Assembly: GCF_004022425.1 (NCBI RefSeq)
Contig: NZ_RBZY01000013.1
Span: 1 to 63,938, forward strand
Length of the DNA stretch: 63,938 nucleotides
Direction of reading: 5' to 3'
From: Microbacterium enclense
GTDB lineage: Bacteria > Actinomycetota > Actinomycetes > Actinomycetales > Microbacteriaceae
The number at the start of each line of letters is the position of its first letter. Positions within the stretch are counted from its first letter, which is position 1. Positions 21,282 through 30,941 of this stretch are shown here, one piece after another. The translations under genes were made by a program, and so were the position numbers. The notes below the pieces were generated by a model, which did not search any database, was not told where the DNA came from, and saw only the letters and a program-made list of their open reading frames with translations.

Positions 21282-22319
21282 GTGACTCCGGCACCCCGAC
21301 GCTCCGCCCCCGCCAAGGCGAAGTCGGCGATCCCGCAGATCGGCTGGCGCACGCCGCAGCCGGCGCCGATCGTGCTCGTCTCGGGCCCCGAAGAGGTGTG
21401 CGCCGAGCGCGCGACCGCGGGCATCCGCGAGTACCTCAAGAGCGAAGACCCGAGCCTCGAGGTCACCGACGTCCGTGCCGACGACTACGCCGCTGGCACG
21501 CTTCTCGCGGTCACCTCGCCCTCCCTGTTCGGCGAGCCGCGCCTGGTGCGCGTCGGCGGCGTCGAGAAGTGCTCCGACACGTTCCTCACCGAGGCACTCG
21601 CGTACCTCGAACACCCGCAGGACGGGGCGACCGTCGTGCTCCGGCACACCGGCGCGAGCGTCCGCGGCAAGAAGCTCCTGGACGCCATCCGGGCGGGCCA
21701 GGGGAGCGGCATCGAGATCGCCTGCCCGGCGATCAAGCGCGACTCCGACCGCTTCGACTTCGCCGTCGGCGAGTTCAAGGCGGCTCGGAAGAAGATCGCC
21801 CCGGTGGCGCTCCGGTCCCTCGTCTCGGCGTTCGCCGACGACCTCACCGAGCTCGCGGCCGCCTGCCAACAGCTGATCGCCGACGTCCCGGGCGACATCG
21901 ACGAACGCACCGTCGAGCGGTACTACGGCGGCCGCGTCGAGACCTCCGCGTTCACCGTCGCCGATACCGCCATCGCCGGGCACTACGGTCAGGCCCTCCT
22001 CGCGCTGCGCCACGCCCTGGCATCCGGGGCCGATCCCGTTCCGCTGGTCGCGGCCGTGGCCTTGAAGCTGCGGACCATGGCGCGCGTGGCGGGGAACCGC
22101 GAGTCGTCCTCGGCGCTGGCTCAACGCCTCGGCATGAAGGACTGGCAGGTCGATCGCGCGCGCCGCGACCTCGTCGGCTGGAGCGCCGCCACCCTCGGTC
22201 TGGCCATCCACGCCACCGCGCGGGCGGATGCCGAGGTCAAGGGCGCCTCGCGCGACGCGGTGTTCGCCCTCGAGCGCATGATCACGATCATCGCCACCCG
22301 CCAGCCCTACGGCCGCTGA
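21282..22319 (+). CDS. holA: DNA polymerase III subunit delta
   Basis: The clamp-loader delta subunit, 345 residues. It carries the expected L-V-S-G-P-E-E sequence near the N-terminus, where a degenerate P-loop region lies, and a C-terminal helical collar domain with Q-R-L-G-M-K-D-W-Q-V-D-R-A-R-R. The GTG at 21282 lies 6 bases after TAGGCT (21270-21275), so the transcript is probably leaderless. The comEC-holA-rpsT order is common in Gram-positive bacteria. Confidence 0.93.
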   Translation: MTPAPRRSAPAKAKSAIPQIGWRTPQPAPIVLVSGPEEVCAERATAGIREYLKSEDPSLEVTDVRADDYAAGTLLAVTSPSLFGEPRLVRVGGVEKCSDTFLTEALAYLEHPQDGATVVLRHTGASVRGKKLLDAIRAGQGSGIEIACPAIKRDSDRFDFAVGEFKAARKKIAPVALRSLVSAFADDLTELAAACQQLIADVPGDIDERTVERYYGGRVETSAFTVADTAIAGHYGQALLALRHALASGADPVPLVAAVALKLRTMARVAGNRESSSALAQRLGMKDWQVDRARRDLVGWSAATLGLAIHATARADAEVKGASRDAVFALERMITIIATRQPYGR

Positions 22320-22545
22320 CCTGCCGCTGGAGAACGGCATCGCCGCGGCGCCGATCGCTCCGGGGTCGCCGCTCCTGCACGGCTGCACACCGATCGCCGC
22401 GCCCCCACTTCACGCCCAGAGCGCGCGGGCTCAAGCGCGGCCTGCCGTGGCCCCGGGGCGCCAGAAGTGGCCCCAGGGCCACAAGCAACGCCCGGAACCC
22501 CGCCGCACGCCCGGACCCGCGACACCGTGCCCCCGCAAACGACGA

Positions 22546-22572
22546 AGCCCGTCCCGCGGTGCGGGACGGGCT
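22546..22572 (-). terminator. rpsT terminator
   Basis: A perfect 12-bp stem (22546-22557 with 22561-22572), 3-base loop, immediately downstream of rpsT on the minus strand and followed by TCGTCGTTT. The 226 bases between holA and this hairpin (22320-22545) show no gene or RNA that I can support. Confidence 0.75.
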
Positions 22573-22587
22573 GTCGAAGGATGCGGC

Positions 22588-22848
22588 TCAGAGAGCGGCG
22601 ACCTGCTTCGCGATGGCCGACTTGCGGTTCGCGGCCTGGTTCTGGTGGATGACACCCTTGCTCACGGCCTTGTCGAGCTTCTTGCCGGCCTGGACGAGCG
22701 CCTTCTCGGCGGCTTCCTTGTCACCGGCGAGGATGGCGTCGCGCGTGCGGCGCACGTGGGTGCGGAGCTCGCTCTTGACGGCCTTGTTGCGCTCGCGCGC
22801 CTTCTCGTTGGTCTTGTTGCGCTTGATCTGCGACTTGATATTCGCCAC
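22588..22848 (-). CDS. rpsT: 30S ribosomal protein S20
   Basis: S20, 86 residues, a helical protein that binds 16S rRNA. The start is GTG 22848, giving [18 protein letters not shown], the typical N-terminus. The middle H-V-R-R-T-R and the C-terminal [13 protein letters not shown] motif are diagnostic. A probable -10 box at 22966-22961 would give an approximately 105-base leader, long enough for autoregulation. Confidence 0.97.
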   Translation of the reverse strand: MANIKSQIKRNKTNEKARERNKAVKSELRTHVRRTRDAILAGDKEAAEKALVQAGKKLDKAVSKGVIHQNQAANRKSAIAKQVAAL

Positions 22849-22960
22849 GTCGACGGTCTTTCGTTTGAGTGAGTGTTGGAAGTGCCGGGCGAGCGGTAGA
22901 GGGACGCTGCACCGGCGGTCGTGGAGGTCGGGAAAAACCCCACACGCAAGCCAAGGGTCG

Positions 22961-22966
22961 AGTCTA
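22961..22966 (-). promoter_or_regulatory. -10 box of rpsT
   Basis: TAGACT on the minus strand at 22966-22961 lies next to the hydrolase stop codon, with transcription expected near 22954. The leader down to 22848 includes a G-G-G-G-T-T-T-T-T-C-C-C-G segment that could form a small hairpin. Confidence 0.4.
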
Positions 22967-23689
22967 TCAGGTCGCCGCCTCGACCGTGGTGAGCGCCACG
23001 TCGAGGACCGCGTTGAAGACGCGGGGGCGCATCGCAGTGACGAGGTGCGTCGTGCGCGGCACGACGATGAGCTCGGCGTCGCGGGCCACGGACAGGAACA
23101 GCTTCTCGTTGACCCGCAGCTGGTCCCACTGCCCGTTGACGAACCAGAGCGGCACGTCGATGCGCCGCAGCGCCGCGAGCAGGTCGAGCACCGACAGGCT
23201 CCGCAGCGCCGTGTCCTGCGCGTCGAAGGCATACCCGCCCGCGCCGAAGTCCTCGCGCGTCTCGAACGGGAGCGTCCGCTCGAGGACGTAGGTCGTCAGC
23301 CCGAGGCCGCGATCGGGCAGGCCGTCGAAGCGACGGGCGAAGAAGCGGTACGCCGCGAGTCCGACCCCGCGCGGAATCGACGTGCAGGATGCCGCGATGA
23401 AAGCCGCGACCGGTGGCCGATCCTCGCGGCCGACGTACTCGATCGACAGCAGGCCACCCATCGAATGACCGACGAGCAGCACCGGGCCGCGCGTCGCGGC
23501 ATCCCGAACAGCCCGATCGATCGTCGCGAACGCCGCGTCGAGCGTGAACGTCTCATCGCGGCGCGTTCCGTGCCCCGGGAGATCCACGGCGGTGACCGGG
23601 TTCCCGCGCTGTCGCAGATGCTCGACCTGGGCGCGCCACATCGTGGCGGACGTGCGGATGCCGTGCACGAGCACGACCTGGACCGTCAT
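22967..23689 (-). CDS. Alpha/beta hydrolase
   Basis: A 240-residue alpha/beta-hydrolase fold protein. The nucleophile elbow is G-H-S-M-G-G, an H-G-I oxyanion segment follows the start (V-L-V-H-G-I-R-T-S), and the catalytic His is in T-T-H-L near the C-terminus. The ATG at 23689 starts directly at the first strand. The substrate cannot be told from sequence. It is divergent from lepA and ends against the rpsT promoter. Confidence 0.88.
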   Translation of the reverse strand: MTVQVVLVHGIRTSATMWRAQVEHLRQRGNPVTAVDLPGHGTRRDETFTLDAAFATIDRAVRDAATRGPVLLVGHSMGGLLSIEYVGREDRPPVAAFIAASCTSIPRGVGLAAYRFFARRFDGLPDRGLGLTTYVLERTLPFETREDFGAGGYAFDAQDTALRSLSVLDLLAALRRIDVPLWFVNGQWDQLRVNEKLFLSVARDAELIVVPRTTHLVTAMRPRVFNAVLDVALTTVEAAT

Positions 23690-23792
23690 GGCATCCACCC
23701 TACGAACGCCGCCTGTGCACCCGCCCGGGATACGCGCTCGGTTCGGGGCCGCGGACGGCGATGTCGCCCGTCGCCCGTAGAATCGACGGAAC

Positions 23793-25637
23793 ATGTCACC
23801 GCGCGCCCTGAAGCCCCTCGAGCCGTCCGCCACGCCGCCGGCGCAGATCCGCAACTTCTGCATCATCGCCCACATCGACCACGGCAAGTCGACGTTGGCC
23901 GACCGCATGCTGCAGATCACCGGCGTCGTCGCCGACCGCGACATGCGCGCGCAGTACCTCGACCGTATGGACATCGAGCGCGAGCGCGGCATCACGATCA
24001 AGTCGCAGGCCGTGCGCATGCCGTGGGCCGCCGGGGGCGAGACCTTCGCGCTCAACATGATCGACACTCCCGGCCACGTCGACTTCACCTACGAGGTCAG
24101 CCGGTCGCTCGCCGCGTGCGAAGGCGCGATCCTCCTCGTCGACGCAGCGCAGGGCATCGAGGCCCAGACGCTCGCGAACCTCTACCTCGCGCTCGAGAAC
24201 GACCTCACGATCATCCCGGTGCTGAACAAGATCGACCTGCCGGCCGCCGATCCCGAGAAGTACGCGGCCGAACTCGCGGGTCTCATCGGCGGCAAGCCGG
24301 AAGACGTGCTGCGCGTGAGCGGCAAGACGGGCATGGGCGTCGAAGACCTGCTCGACCGGATCGTCGAGCAGATTCCGGCACCGGTCGGTCAGGCCGACGC
24401 CCCGGCGCGCGCCATGATCTTCGACTCCGTGTACGACGCGTACCGCGGCGTCGTGACGTACGTCCGCATGGTCGACGGGTCGCTGTCGCCGCGCGAGCGC
24501 ATCCAGATGATGTCGACGACCGCGACGCACGAACTGCTCGAGATCGGCGTTTCGAGCCCCGAGCCGGTGCCCACCCGGGGTCTCGGCGTCGGCGAGGTCG
24601 GGTACCTCATCACCGGCGTCAAGGACGTCCGCCAGTCCAAGGTCGGTGACACGATCACCAACCACCGCAAACCCGCCACCGAAGCCCTCGCGGGGTACAC
24701 CGACCCGAAGCCCATGGTCTTCTCGGGCATCTACCCGATCGACGGCAGCGACTACGCGGAGCTGCGCGAAGCCCTCGATAAGCTCAAGCTCTCGGACGCC
24801 TCGCTGCAGTACGAGCCCGAGACCTCGGTCGCCCTGGGCTTCGGCTTCCGCGCCGGCTTCCTGGGGCTGCTGCACCTCGAGATCATCACCGAGCGCCTCT
24901 CGCGCGAATTCGGCCTCGACCTCATCACCACCGCCCCCTCCGTGACGTACGAGGTCATGACCGACACGGGTGAGACGGTGTCGGTGACCAACCCGAGCGA
25001 GTACCCCGACGGGCGCGTCGCCGAGGTGTCCGAGCCGGTGGTCAAGGTCGGCATCCTTCTCCCGAAGGACTACGTCGGCACGGTCATGGAACTCTGCCAG
25101 TCGCGACGCGGCACGCTGCTCGGCATGGTCTACCTCAGCGAAGACCGCGTCGAGCTGCGGTACAACATGCCGCTCGGCGAGATCGTCTTCGACTTCTTCG
25201 ACCATTTGAAGAGCCGCACCCAGGGCTACGCGAGCCTCGATTACGAGCCGGCGGGTCAGCAGACCGCCGACCTGGTCAAGGTCGACATCCTGCTCCAGGG
25301 CGAGAAGGTGGATGCCTTCAGCTCGATCGTGCACCGCGAGAAGGCCTATGCGTACGGCACGCTGATGGCCGAGCGTCTGCGCAAACTCATTCCTCGTCAG
25401 CAGTTCGAGGTGCCCATCCAGGCCGCGATCGGCGCGCGCATCATCGCGCGCGAGACCATCCGCGCGATCCGCAAGGACGTCCTCGCCAAGTGCTACGGCG
25501 GTGACATCACCCGTAAGCGCAAGCTGCTCGAGAAGCAGAAAGAGGGCAAGAAGCGCATGAAGATGGTCGGCCGGGTCGAGGTGCCGCAGGAGGCGTTCAT
25601 CGCCGCCCTGTCCGGCGACGTCGAGACGAAGAAGTAA
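23793..25637 (+). CDS. lepA: Elongation factor 4 (LepA)
   Basis: A translational GTPase that affects initiation and 30S biogenesis, 614 residues. G1 is A-H-I-D-H-G-K-S-T at 26-34; D-T-P-G-H-V-D-F and N-K-I-D follow. The C-terminal domain specific to LepA ends with [22 protein letters not shown] at 23778-23783 lies 9 bases before the ATG, so the leader is only a few bases. Confidence 0.97.
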   Translation: MSPRALKPLEPSATPPAQIRNFCIIAHIDHGKSTLADRMLQITGVVADRDMRAQYLDRMDIERERGITIKSQAVRMPWAAGGETFALNMIDTPGHVDFTYEVSRSLAACEGAILLVDAAQGIEAQTLANLYLALENDLTIIPVLNKIDLPAADPEKYAAELAGLIGGKPEDVLRVSGKTGMGVEDLLDRIVEQIPAPVGQADAPARAMIFDSVYDAYRGVVTYVRMVDGSLSPRERIQMMSTTATHELLEIGVSSPEPVPTRGLGVGEVGYLITGVKDVRQSKVGDTITNHRKPATEALAGYTDPKPMVFSGIYPIDGSDYAELREALDKLKLSDASLQYEPETSVALGFGFRAGFLGLLHLEIITERLSREFGLDLITTAPSVTYEVMTDTGETVSVTNPSEYPDGRVAEVSEPVVKVGILLPKDYVGTVMELCQSRRGTLLGMVYLSEDRVELRYNMPLGEIVFDFFDHLKSRTQGYASLDYEPAGQQTADLVKVDILLQGEKVDAFSSIVHREKAYAYGTLMAERLRKLIPRQQFEVPIQAAIGARIIARETIRAIRKDVLAKCYGGDITRKRKLLEKQKEGKKRMKMVGRVEVPQEAFIAALSGDVETKK

Positions 25638-25660
25638 CCCGCCCGAGGAGACCGGAGATC

Positions 25661-26305
25661 ATGCGCCGCCAGAACTTCACCGACGACACGGTCGACTACG
25701 CCGCGGTCGGTGCCACTCAGGCGCACGACCTCATGCAGTACCCGCCCCAGCACTCGGTCCCCGCCGAGGACGCGTGGCGTATCGGTAGCGGCGAAGAGCG
25801 CTTCACCGCGGCCGGAGAGCTGCTGTTGTCGTGGGCGCCTCTGCGCGCGGGCGAGCTCAGCATCAGCGACGTGCGTCCAGCGACGGACGGCGGGTACGCC
25901 GGGGTCGGTTTCGATGCCGACGGCGCTCCCATCGCGCCCAGTCGGCTCGCCTCCGAGCAGCGGTTCGCCGCCGACGGCACCCCGTTCGTCAGCCCCGGTA
26001 CGAGCGTGCGCGTGCACGGCAAGGTCGACGGGCACCGCGTCGACGGACACCTTCGTGTGATCTCGGTGTTCGAGGAGCCGCGCCGGATCGGATACATCCT
26101 CGGCACGGTCGGGCACTCCATCGTCAGCGGTGAAGAGCTGTTCGCCGTCGAATGGCGCGACAACGACGAGGTCTGGTTCGTCGTCCGCGCCTTCGACCGT
26201 CCGACCGCCCCGTCGTACCGGCTGTTCCACGGACTCGTCCGCCGCCGTCGACGCGGTCTCTTCCAGCGGTATCTGCGCGCGATCTCGCCGCTGTACACCG
26301 ACTGA
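25661..26305 (+). CDS. DUF1990 family protein
   Basis: A 214-residue DUF1990 protein: an opening region with D-Y-A-A-V-G-A-T, the central G-T-V-x-G-H-x-x-x-G-E-E-x-F-A-V-E segment and the R-P-x-x-P-x-Y-R-L-x-x-G/x-x-x-R-R C-terminal segment. No function is established for this actinobacterial and plant family. It lies between lepA and hemW and its stop overlaps the hemW start by one base. Confidence 0.82.
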   Translation: MRRQNFTDDTVDYAAVGATQAHDLMQYPPQHSVPAEDAWRIGSGEERFTAAGELLLSWAPLRAGELSISDVRPATDGGYAGVGFDADGAPIAPSRLASEQRFAADGTPFVSPGTSVRVHGKVDGHRVDGHLRVISVFEEPRRIGYILGTVGHSIVSGEELFAVEWRDNDEVWFVVRAFDRPTAPSYRLFHGLVRRRRRGLFQRYLRAISPLYTD

Positions 26306-27522
26306 TGGGCGGCCCGCTTCCCCTCGGAGACCCCGCCCCGACCGACGGGCGCCTGCCCGACGATCTGACGGTCGACGCCGCCACCGCGTTCGGCGTGTAC
26401 CTGCACGTCCCGTTCTGCCGTGTGCGGTGCGGCTACTGCGACTTCAACACCTACACGTCGAGCGAACTCCGCGGTGCGCGCCAGGAGGACTTCGCGGACA
26501 CGCTCGCCGCCGAGGTGCGTCTGGCGGGCGCGGTGATGGATGCCGCGGGCGGTCGGCGCGAGGCATCCACCGTGTTCTTCGGGGGAGGAACGCCGACCCT
26601 GCTGCCGCCCGGCGACCTGGCGCGGATGCTCGGGGCGGTGCGCGACGAGTTCGGGATCGCCGACGGCGCCGAAGTCACCGTGGAAGCCAACCCCGACACC
26701 GTCGACGACGCCGTCGCCGAGACACTCGCCGCCGCCGGCGTGACGCGCCTGTCCATCGGCATGCAGTCCGCGCAGCCGCACGTGCTCGCGGTGCTCGACC
26801 GCACCCACGACCCGCGCAACGTCGCCACCGCGGTCGCCGCCGCGCGCCGCGCCGGACTCGATGTGTCGCTGGATTTGATCTACGGTGCGCCGGGGGAGTC
26901 GCTCGACGACTGGCGCGCGTCGCTCGAGACCGCGACGGCGCTGCGCCCCGACCACGTCTCCGCGTACGCGCTGATCGTCGAGGACGGCACGAAGCTCGCG
27001 CGACAGATCCGCTCGGGCGTGGTGGAGGAGCCCTCCGACGACCTGCAGGCCGACATGTACGAGCTCGCCGACGACCTCCTCGGCGGCGCGGGCTACGACT
27101 GGTACGAGGTCTCGAACTGGGCCACGGACACCGCCCACCGCTCGCGCCACAATCTCGCGTACTGGCGCGGCACCGACTGGTGGGGCTTCGGCCCCGGAGC
27201 CCATAGCCACGTCGCGGGGCTCCGCTGGTGGAACGTCAAGCACCCCGCGGCCTACGCGCAGCGGCTCGCCGCCGGGGAGTCGCCGGCCGCAGCGCGCGAG
27301 CGGCCCGACGACACCGCCCGACGCCTCGAATCCGTGCTGCTGCGCAGTCGCATCCGCGACGGCCTCCCGGTGTCGGAGCTCCTCGGCGAGGGCCGGAAGG
27401 CCGTGGCATCCCTCATCGCCGACGGCCTGGTCGACGGGCCGGATGCCGTGCGCGGGCGTATCGTGCTGACGCGTCGCGGCCGGCTGCTCGCCGACGCGGT
27501 GGTGCGGGCGCTCACAGCCTGA
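26305..27522 (+). CDS. hemW: HemW, radical SAM heme chaperone
   Basis: Formerly called oxygen-independent coproporphyrinogen III oxidase-like. The 405 residues carry the radical-SAM cluster motif C38-x3-C42-x2-C45 (C-R-V-R-C-G-Y-C-D-F), where true HemN has an extra cysteine. G-G-G-T-P-T and the HemN_C domain are present. The start is the ATG at 26305, sharing one base with the DUF1990 stop. HemW inserts heme into respiratory enzymes. Confidence 0.92.
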   Translation: MGGPLPLGDPAPTDGRLPDDLTVDAATAFGVYLHVPFCRVRCGYCDFNTYTSSELRGARQEDFADTLAAEVRLAGAVMDAAGGRREASTVFFGGGTPTLLPPGDLARMLGAVRDEFGIADGAEVTVEANPDTVDDAVAETLAAAGVTRLSIGMQSAQPHVLAVLDRTHDPRNVATAVAAARRAGLDVSLDLIYGAPGESLDDWRASLETATALRPDHVSAYALIVEDGTKLARQIRSGVVEEPSDDLQADMYELADDLLGGAGYDWYEVSNWATDTAHRSRHNLAYWRGTDWWGFGPGAHSHVAGLRWWNVKHPAAYAQRLAAGESPAAARERPDDTARRLESVLLRSRIRDGLPVSELLGEGRKAVASLIADGLVDGPDAVRGRIVLTRRGRLLADAVVRALTA

Positions 27523-27555
27523 GCGCGCTTCCGACTCGGGGGCGGGCGGGTGCTC

Positions 27556-27594
27556 TAGAATTGGCACTCAGGTGTCCGGAGTGCCAGAAGGAGG
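27556..27594 (+). promoter_or_regulatory. hrcA promoter with CIRCE operator and RBS
   Basis: TTGGCACTC at 27561-27569, a 9-base spacer and GAGTGCCAG at 27579-27587 form the CIRCE inverted repeat bound by HrcA (consensus TTAGCACTC-N9-GAGTGCTAA). TAGAAT at 27556-27561 overlaps its first base, so bound HrcA would block initiation. AAGGAGG at 27588-27594 is the ribosome binding site for the ATG at 27604. Confidence 0.92.
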
Positions 27595-27603
27595 GAGCCG
27601 GCC

Positions 27604-28638
27604 ATGGTGTCCGAACGCGGCTTGCAGGTGCTCCGCGCAATCGTCCAGGACTATGTCGACACGCGCGAACCCGTCGGCAGCAAGGCCATCGTCGAGCGGC
27701 ATGCGTTCGGGGTGTCGGCCGCGACGATCCGCAACGACATGGCGCAGCTCGAGGACGAAGACCTCATCGTCGCGCCCCACACGTCGTCGGGCCGCGTACC
27801 CACCGACAAGGGCTACCGCGTCTTCGTCGACCACCTCGCCGAACTGCGACCGCTCTCGACGGCGCAGCGCAGCGCCATCACGTCGTTCCTCGACGAAGCC
27901 GGTGACCTCGACGACCTCCTCGCGCGCACCGTCCGGGCTCTCACGCAGCTGACCGGCCAGGTCGCGATCGTGCAGTATCCCTCGTTCGCCCGCGCGAATC
28001 TGACGCACGTGGAGCTCGTGGCTCTCGGCGGGCCGCGCGTGCTCGTGATCCTCGTCACCGACACCGGCCGTGTCTCGCAGCGCATCGCCCTGGTGCCGTT
28101 CGAGCCCACCGAGAGCGATGTCGTGCAACTGCGCGCCCGCGTCGGCGCGCTGCTCGTGGGCAGGAGCGTCGCGGACTGCGCGCAGGCCGTCGCCAGCGCC
28201 GACGCGCCGCGGCCGGGGAACTCGCTCGACGCGATCGCCGACGCCGTGCTGCGCATCGTCGGTGAAGAACTCGACGAGTTCCGCCAGGACCGTCTCGTCA
28301 TGGCCGGCGCGGCGACGCTCGCCAAGCGCGAATCCGATTTCCGCGGCAGCATCTACCCGCTCCTCGAGGCGATCGAGGAGCAGGTGACGCTGTTGCGGCT
28401 CATGAGCGAGATGGTCGCCGACGAGCAGGGTCTCTCGGCCAGCATCGGCCGCGAGAACGAACCGTTCGGCCTGATCGAGGCATCCGTCCTCGCCAGCCGC
28501 TACGACGGCACCGCCGGCGGTGCGCGCGTGGGCCTGCTCGGCCCGACCCGGATGGACTACTCCTCGAACCTCGCGGCGGTCCGCGCCGTCGCGCACTACC
28601 TGACCCGGATGCTCGAAGACGACGACACCGCTCGTTGA
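27604..28638 (+). CDS. hrcA: Heat-inducible transcriptional repressor HrcA
   Basis: Represses chaperone operons by binding CIRCE. The 344 residues contain the N-terminal winged helix (about 1-80, with V-G-S-K-A-I-V and S-A-A-T-I-R-N-D-M-A-x-L-E) followed by the GAF-like HrcA domain. The gene carries a CIRCE over its own promoter, so it is autoregulated. dnaJ follows 53 bases downstream. Confidence 0.96.
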   Translation: MVSERGLQVLRAIVQDYVDTREPVGSKAIVERHAFGVSAATIRNDMAQLEDEDLIVAPHTSSGRVPTDKGYRVFVDHLAELRPLSTAQRSAITSFLDEAGDLDDLLARTVRALTQLTGQVAIVQYPSFARANLTHVELVALGGPRVLVILVTDTGRVSQRIALVPFEPTESDVVQLRARVGALLVGRSVADCAQAVASADAPRPGNSLDAIADAVLRIVGEELDEFRQDRLVMAGAATLAKRESDFRGSIYPLLEAIEEQVTLLRLMSEMVADEQGLSASIGRENEPFGLIEASVLASRYDGTAGGARVGLLGPTRMDYSSNLAAVRAVAHYLTRMLEDDDTAR

Positions 28639-28691
28639 CGACACCCGCACCGAAACGGATCGACCCCGCGTGAGCGGGCAGGAAGGCGATT

Positions 28692-29813
28692 GTGGCTGAC
28701 CACTACGAGGTCCTCGGCGTCGCGCGCGACGCCAGCCCCGACGACATCAAGCGCGCCTATCGGCGTCTCGCACGCGAACTCCACCCCGACGTCAACCCGG
28801 GCGACGACGCGTCCGAGCGTTTCAAGCTCGTCACCCACGCCTACGACGTCCTGAGCGACCCCGAGCAGCGTCGCCGCTACGACATGGGCGGTGACCAGAA
28901 CCCGTTCGGCGGCGGGGGAGCGGCCGGCTTCGGCGGCTTCAGCGACATCTTCGAGACGTTCTTCGGTGGGGCGCAGGGCGGCGGGGGCCGCGGTCCGCGT
29001 CCGCGTTCCCGACGCGAGCGCGGACAGGACGCCCTCGTGCGCGTGAACCTGCAGCTCGGCGACGTCGTCTTCGGCGTGCACCGCGACCTCGAGGTCGACA
29101 CCGCCGTCCTCTGCGAGACGTGCCAGGGCGCGTGCACGCAGCCCGGGACGAGCGAGGTCACGTGCGACATCTGCCACGGCTCCGGCCACGTGCAGCGGAC
29201 GGTCCGCAGTCTCCTCGGCAACGTCGTCACCAGTCAGCCGTGCAGCGTCTGCCAGGGCCACGGCACGACGATTCCGTACCCCTGCGGCACATGCCAGGGC
29301 CAGGGCCGCGTGCGCGCCCGCCGTACCGTCTCGGTCGACATCCCCGCCGGCGTCGAGACGGGGCTGCGCCTGCAGCTCCCCGGTTCGGGCGAGGTCGGTC
29401 CCGCGGGCGGCCCCAACGGCGATCTCTACCTCGAGATCACGGTCGACTCGCACGACGCCTTCAGTCGCGAGGGCGACGACCTGCTCGCGACCCTCGAGGT
29501 GTCGATGCCGGATGCCATTCTCGGCACGACCACCACCATCGAGTCGCTCGACGGCGCGGTGGACCTCGAGGTGCGGCCCGGCGTGCAGTCCGGCGACGTG
29601 CTGACCATCAAGGGCCGCGGCATCACACCGCTGCGCGGGAGCCAGCGCGGCGATCTCAAGGTCGGCGTGCACGTCGTGACACCGACGCGCCTCGACCACA
29701 AGGAGCGCGCCCTCATCGAGGATTTCGCCAAGCGGACGAAGGCCCCGCAGCCGCGCCTGGCCGAGCACCAGCAGGGCCTGTTCACGAAGTTCCGCGACCG
29801 CTTCCGGCACTGA
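28692..29813 (+). CDS. dnaJ: Molecular chaperone DnaJ
   Basis: Hsp40 co-chaperone that stimulates DnaK, 373 residues. The J domain is at 1-70 with H-P-D; a G/F-rich linker follows; the zinc region has four C-x-x-C motifs (C-E-T-C, C-D-I-C, C-S-V-C, C-G-T-C), although the first repeat reads C-x-x-C-x-G-A-C instead of C-x-x-C-x-G-x-G. C-terminal substrate-binding domains are intact. GTG 28692 is the start. The location after hrcA marks it as the dnaJ2 type, separate from a dnaK-grpE-dnaJ locus. Confidence 0.94.
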   Translation: MADHYEVLGVARDASPDDIKRAYRRLARELHPDVNPGDDASERFKLVTHAYDVLSDPEQRRRYDMGGDQNPFGGGGAAGFGGFSDIFETFFGGAQGGGGRGPRPRSRRERGQDALVRVNLQLGDVVFGVHRDLEVDTAVLCETCQGACTQPGTSEVTCDICHGSGHVQRTVRSLLGNVVTSQPCSVCQGHGTTIPYPCGTCQGQGRVRARRTVSVDIPAGVETGLRLQLPGSGEVGPAGGPNGDLYLEITVDSHDAFSREGDDLLATLEVSMPDAILGTTTTIESLDGAVDLEVRPGVQSGDVLTIKGRGITPLRGSQRGDLKVGVHVVTPTRLDHKERALIEDFAKRTKAPQPRLAEHQQGLFTKFRDRFRH

Positions 29814-29815
29814 TC

Positions 29816-30550
29816 GTGGCGCTGCACTTCGTCACCGATGACGCGTCGACCGCCGGTGTCGGCGATGTCGTGGTGCTGACCGGGCCCGAGGCGCACCACG
29901 CCGCAGCGGTGCGGCGCGTCCGTGTCGACGAGGCCGTGACCCTCGGTGACGGTCGCGGAGTCTGGCTCGAGGGCGTCGTGACGGCAGCAGCACCGAAGCA
30001 GGTCGACGTGCTCGTCAAGGCCCGCGCGGAGATTTCCGCGCCGACGCCGCGCATCGTGCTCGTGCAGGCCCTCGCGAAGGGCGACCGCGACGAGCTCGCG
30101 GTGCAGGCGGCGACCGAGCTGGGGGTCGACGCGATCGTCCCGTGGCAGGCCGCGCGCAGTGTCTCGCGGTGGGATGCCAAGGCCGACAAGGGGCTCGCGC
30201 GCTGGCGGATGATCGTCCGCGAAGCGGCGAAGCAGGCGCACCGGGCGTGGATCCCCGAGGTCGAGGGGGTCGCGCGTCTCGCCGACCTCGTCGCCCGCGC
30301 CAAAGACGCGCACGTGCTGGTGCTGGAGCCCTCCGCCGACGAGCGGCTCACAGCCGTGGCATCCGGTTCGGTCGACGACCGCGACATCGTGCTCGTCGTG
30401 GGCCCGGAGGGCGGGATCGCCCCCGAGGAGCTCGCGGCCCTGGGGGAGGTCGGTGCCCGGCTCGTGCGCCTGGGGGACACGGTCCTGCGGACCTCGACCG
30501 CCGGCGCCGCGGCGATCTCGGTGCTGTCGGCGACTGCGGGCCGCTGGTAG
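29816..30550 (+). CDS. rsmE: 16S rRNA m3U1498 methyltransferase
   Basis: A SPOUT-class methyltransferase of 244 residues. The N-terminal PUA-like part (H-H-A-A-A-V-R-R-V-R) is followed by the knot region with V-G-P-E-G-G and L-G-D-T-V-L-R-T-S-T-A, both diagnostic. GTG 29816 is 2 bases after the dnaJ stop. Conserved neighbourhood dnaJ-rsmE-hinT-phoH-ybeY. Confidence 0.94.
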   Translation: MALHFVTDDASTAGVGDVVVLTGPEAHHAAAVRRVRVDEAVTLGDGRGVWLEGVVTAAAPKQVDVLVKARAEISAPTPRIVLVQALAKGDRDELAVQAATELGVDAIVPWQAARSVSRWDAKADKGLARWRMIVREAAKQAHRAWIPEVEGVARLADLVARAKDAHVLVLEPSADERLTAVASGSVDDRDIVLVVGPEGGIAPEELAALGEVGARLVRLGDTVLRTSTAGAAAISVLSATAGRW

Positions 30551-30593
30551 CGCGCCCGTCCCGCTGTCGGAGCCCGTCGATAGACTGGATGCC

Positions 30594-30941
30594 ATGACCG
30601 AGCCGTCGATCTTCACGCGCATCCTCCAGGGCGATATCCCCGCAGAGATCGTCGCCGAGACCGAGAACGCCTTCGTGATCCGCGACATCGCGCCCCAGGC
30701 ACCGGTGCATCTGCTCGTGATCCCCAAGACCGAGCAGTACCGCAACGTCGTCGAGCTGGCCGCGGGCGACCCCGATCTGTTGACCGAGATCGTGGGTCTG
30801 GCGAACGCCGTGGCGGCCGAGCACGCCGACGGCGACTTCCGACTCGTCTTCAACACCGGCGCCGGTGCCGGTCAGACCGTTTTCCACGTACACGCCCACG
30901 TCCTCGCGGGCGGACTGAACGAAAAGAGCACGGGTGGCTGA
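30594..30941 (+). CDS. hinT: HIT-family protein (HinT-like)
   Basis: A purine nucleoside phosphoramidase-like histidine triad protein, 115 residues. The triad H98-V-H100-A-H102-V is near the C-terminus. TAGACT at 30581-30586 lies 7 bases before the ATG, so this start may be made from a leaderless transcript as well as by read-through. The stop overlaps phoH by 8 bases. Confidence 0.92.
   Translation: MTEPSIFTRILQGDIPAEIVAETENAFVIRDIAPQAPVHLLVIPKTEQYRNVVELAAGDPDLLTEIVGLANAVAAEHADGDFRLVFNTGAGAGQTVFHVHAHVLAGGLNEKSTGG

Noticed and set aside
22320..22545. Possible small RNA or gene between holA and rpsT
   Set aside because: Only GC-rich frames without ribosome binding sites or recognisable protein features; no hairpin beyond the rpsT terminator.
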